Shown here one piece after another: positions 5,419-6,408 of a stretch of 6,408 nucleotides of DNA. Source of the stretch: Chitinophagaceae bacterium. GTDB taxonomy: Bacteria; Bacteroidota; Bacteroidia; Chitinophagales; Chitinophagaceae. The stretch is taken from the NCBI GenBank assembly GCA_947461645.1, contig CANHMN010000103.1:1-6408 (forward strand). Reading direction: 5' to 3'. Every line of letters begins with the position of its first letter. The first letter of the stretch is position 1. A program made the translations under genes and the position numbers. A model generated the notes under the pieces. It saw nothing but the letters and a program-made list of their open reading frames with translations, ran no database searches and was not told the DNA's origin.

Positions 5419-6408
5419 ATGAAGTTGTTTGTTACTCTTTTCTTGTTACCCTTTTTTTCTTTCTTTGCTGCATCACAAAGTATTTCAGGAACAGTTAAAA
5501 ATGAGCGCGGTGAACCTTTGCCATTTTCTTCTGTCATTATTAAGGAAACCGCTCAGGGAGTAACTGCAAACAATAATGCACAGTTCAAATTGAATTTACC
5601 AAGTGGCACATACACAGTTATTTGTCAGCATATTGGTTACGAGCAACAAGTAAAAAAAATAAATCTGGAGGAAGATTTAAATATTGACTTTGTTCTTTCT
5701 GAACAAAAATTGATGATGGAAGCTTTTGTGGTAAACTCAAAAGGAGAAAATCCGGCTTATAGGGTAATCAGAAAGGCTATCGCAAAAAGGGATTATTACC
5801 ACAATCAGGTAAATGCTTTTTCATGCGACATATACAGCAAGGATGTAATCAGGTTGCGAAAGCTGCCCTCTAAAATATTCGGACAAAAAGTAAGTAATGA
5901 GGATAAGAATCAAATGAATTTGGATTCTTCCGGTAGTGGCATTGTTTACCTTTCTGAAAATGTTTCTAAAGCTTACAGCAAACAACCTGATAAATTTAAA
6001 ATGGAGGTATTGAGCAGTCGAGTAAGTGGAAGTAAGGGCTTTGGCTTTGCTTTTCCAGCTTTTATTGATCTGTATGCGAATAATGTTACTGTCTTTGATG
6101 GAGGATTCAATAAAAGGGGATTCGTTTCACCCATTGCAGATGGTGCGTTGAGGTTTTATCAATACAAAATGCTCGGTACTTTCGAAGAAAATGGAAAAAC
6201 AATCTATTCCATAAGTGTTACGCCTAAAAGAAAATATGAGCCTTTGTTTACTGGAATTATCAATATAGTTGATGAAACATGGTCTGTGTACAGCACAACG
6301 CTCGAAGTAAACAAGGAATCACAACTTGAATTACTCGACACTTTGAAAATAACGCAGCAATATTCAACCCTTGCCAATAATGTTCAGCGTATCAACAAAC
6401 AGGTTCTA
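5419..6408 (+). CDS. carboxypeptidase-regulatory-like/DUF5686 protein, N-terminal part (3' end outside window)
   Basis: An uninterrupted frame of 330 codons runs from ATG 5419 to the last base, with no stop, so the gene is cut by the window edge. Residues 1-19 form a Sec signal peptide (MKLF, a Phe/Leu-rich core, then AASQ). Residues 21-95 are a carboxypeptidase-D regulatory-like beta-sandwich: ISGTVKNERGEPLPFSSV, then LPSGTYTV and HIGYEQQ. From about 100 the DUF5686 region begins with the diagnostic ENPAYRVIRKAIAKRDYYHNQ and continues to the end. Full-length members are usually around 800 aa, so more than half is missing here. Such proteins are expected at the outer membrane or cell surface of Bacteroidota, and the regulatory-like domain is also found at the N-terminus of many TonB-dependent receptors, but the function is not established. 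The gene follows the small membrane protein gene by 27 bp. The adjacent CTCCTTTAA is not a convincing ribosome site. Confidence 0.88.
   Translation, partial: MKLFVTLFLLPFFSFFAASQSISGTVKNERGEPLPFSSVIIKETAQGVTANNNAQFKLNLPSGTYTVICQHIGYEQQVKKINLEEDLNIDFVLSEQKLMMEAFVVNSKGENPAYRVIRKAIAKRDYYHNQVNAFSCDIYSKDVIRLRKLPSKIFGQKVSNEDKNQMNLDSSGSGIVYLSENVSKAYSKQPDKFKMEVLSSRVSGSKGFGFAFPAFIDLYANNVTVFDGGFNKRGFVSPIADGALRFYQYKMLGTFEENGKTIYSISVTPKRKYEPLFTGIINIVDETWSVYSTTLEVNKESQLELLDTLKITQQYSTLANNVQRINKQVL

Overview
The window looks like chromosomal DNA of a Bacteroidota bacterium, probably a Chitinophagales/Sphingobacteriales-type relative. The evidence is the AT-rich composition, the absence of Shine-Dalgarno sequences ahead of nearly every start, and the families present: GSCFA protein, Bacteroidota-style MiaE, periplasmic penicillin-acylase-like protein, and a carboxypeptidase-regulatory-like/DUF5686 protein. 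No mobile element, CRISPR array, rRNA or tRNA was seen. Most of it reads as ordinary core or envelope gene content.

Layout. Bases 1-715 hold the 3' part of a GSCFA-domain gene (+ strand; its start lies outside the window). Bases 798-1487 encode a secreted protein built from 23-residue tandem repeats. A strong hairpin terminator at 1505-1544 separates it from the convergent miaE gene (2178-1564, - strand; tRNA ms2io6A hydroxylase). Divergent from miaE, 2295-4739 encodes a penicillin acylase/Ntn-hydrolase-like precursor with its nucleophilic serine in place. A 298-bp non-coding stretch (4740-5037) follows. It carries two tandem copies of a structured 109-nt element at a 139-bp period, embedded in A-rich DNA. 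After it come a 117-aa four-helix membrane protein (5038-5391) and the 5' part of a signal-peptide-bearing DUF5686 protein (5419 to the window end, cut off).

Relations between genes. The acylase, membrane-protein and DUF5686 genes share a strand, and I saw no Bacteroidota-type promoter motif (TTTG / TAnnTTTG) between them, so one transcription unit running through the repeats is possible but unproven. Three of the products carry export signals and one is an integral membrane protein, so the envelope is the common location. No shared pathway can be read from the sequence.

The two items most worth following up are the regular 23-residue repeat protein and the duplicated intergenic element. The two copies of the element differ at about 12 of 109 positions but keep both hairpins, including a GNRA loop changed from GTAA to GCAA. 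I did not find convincing evidence of a new multi-gene system.
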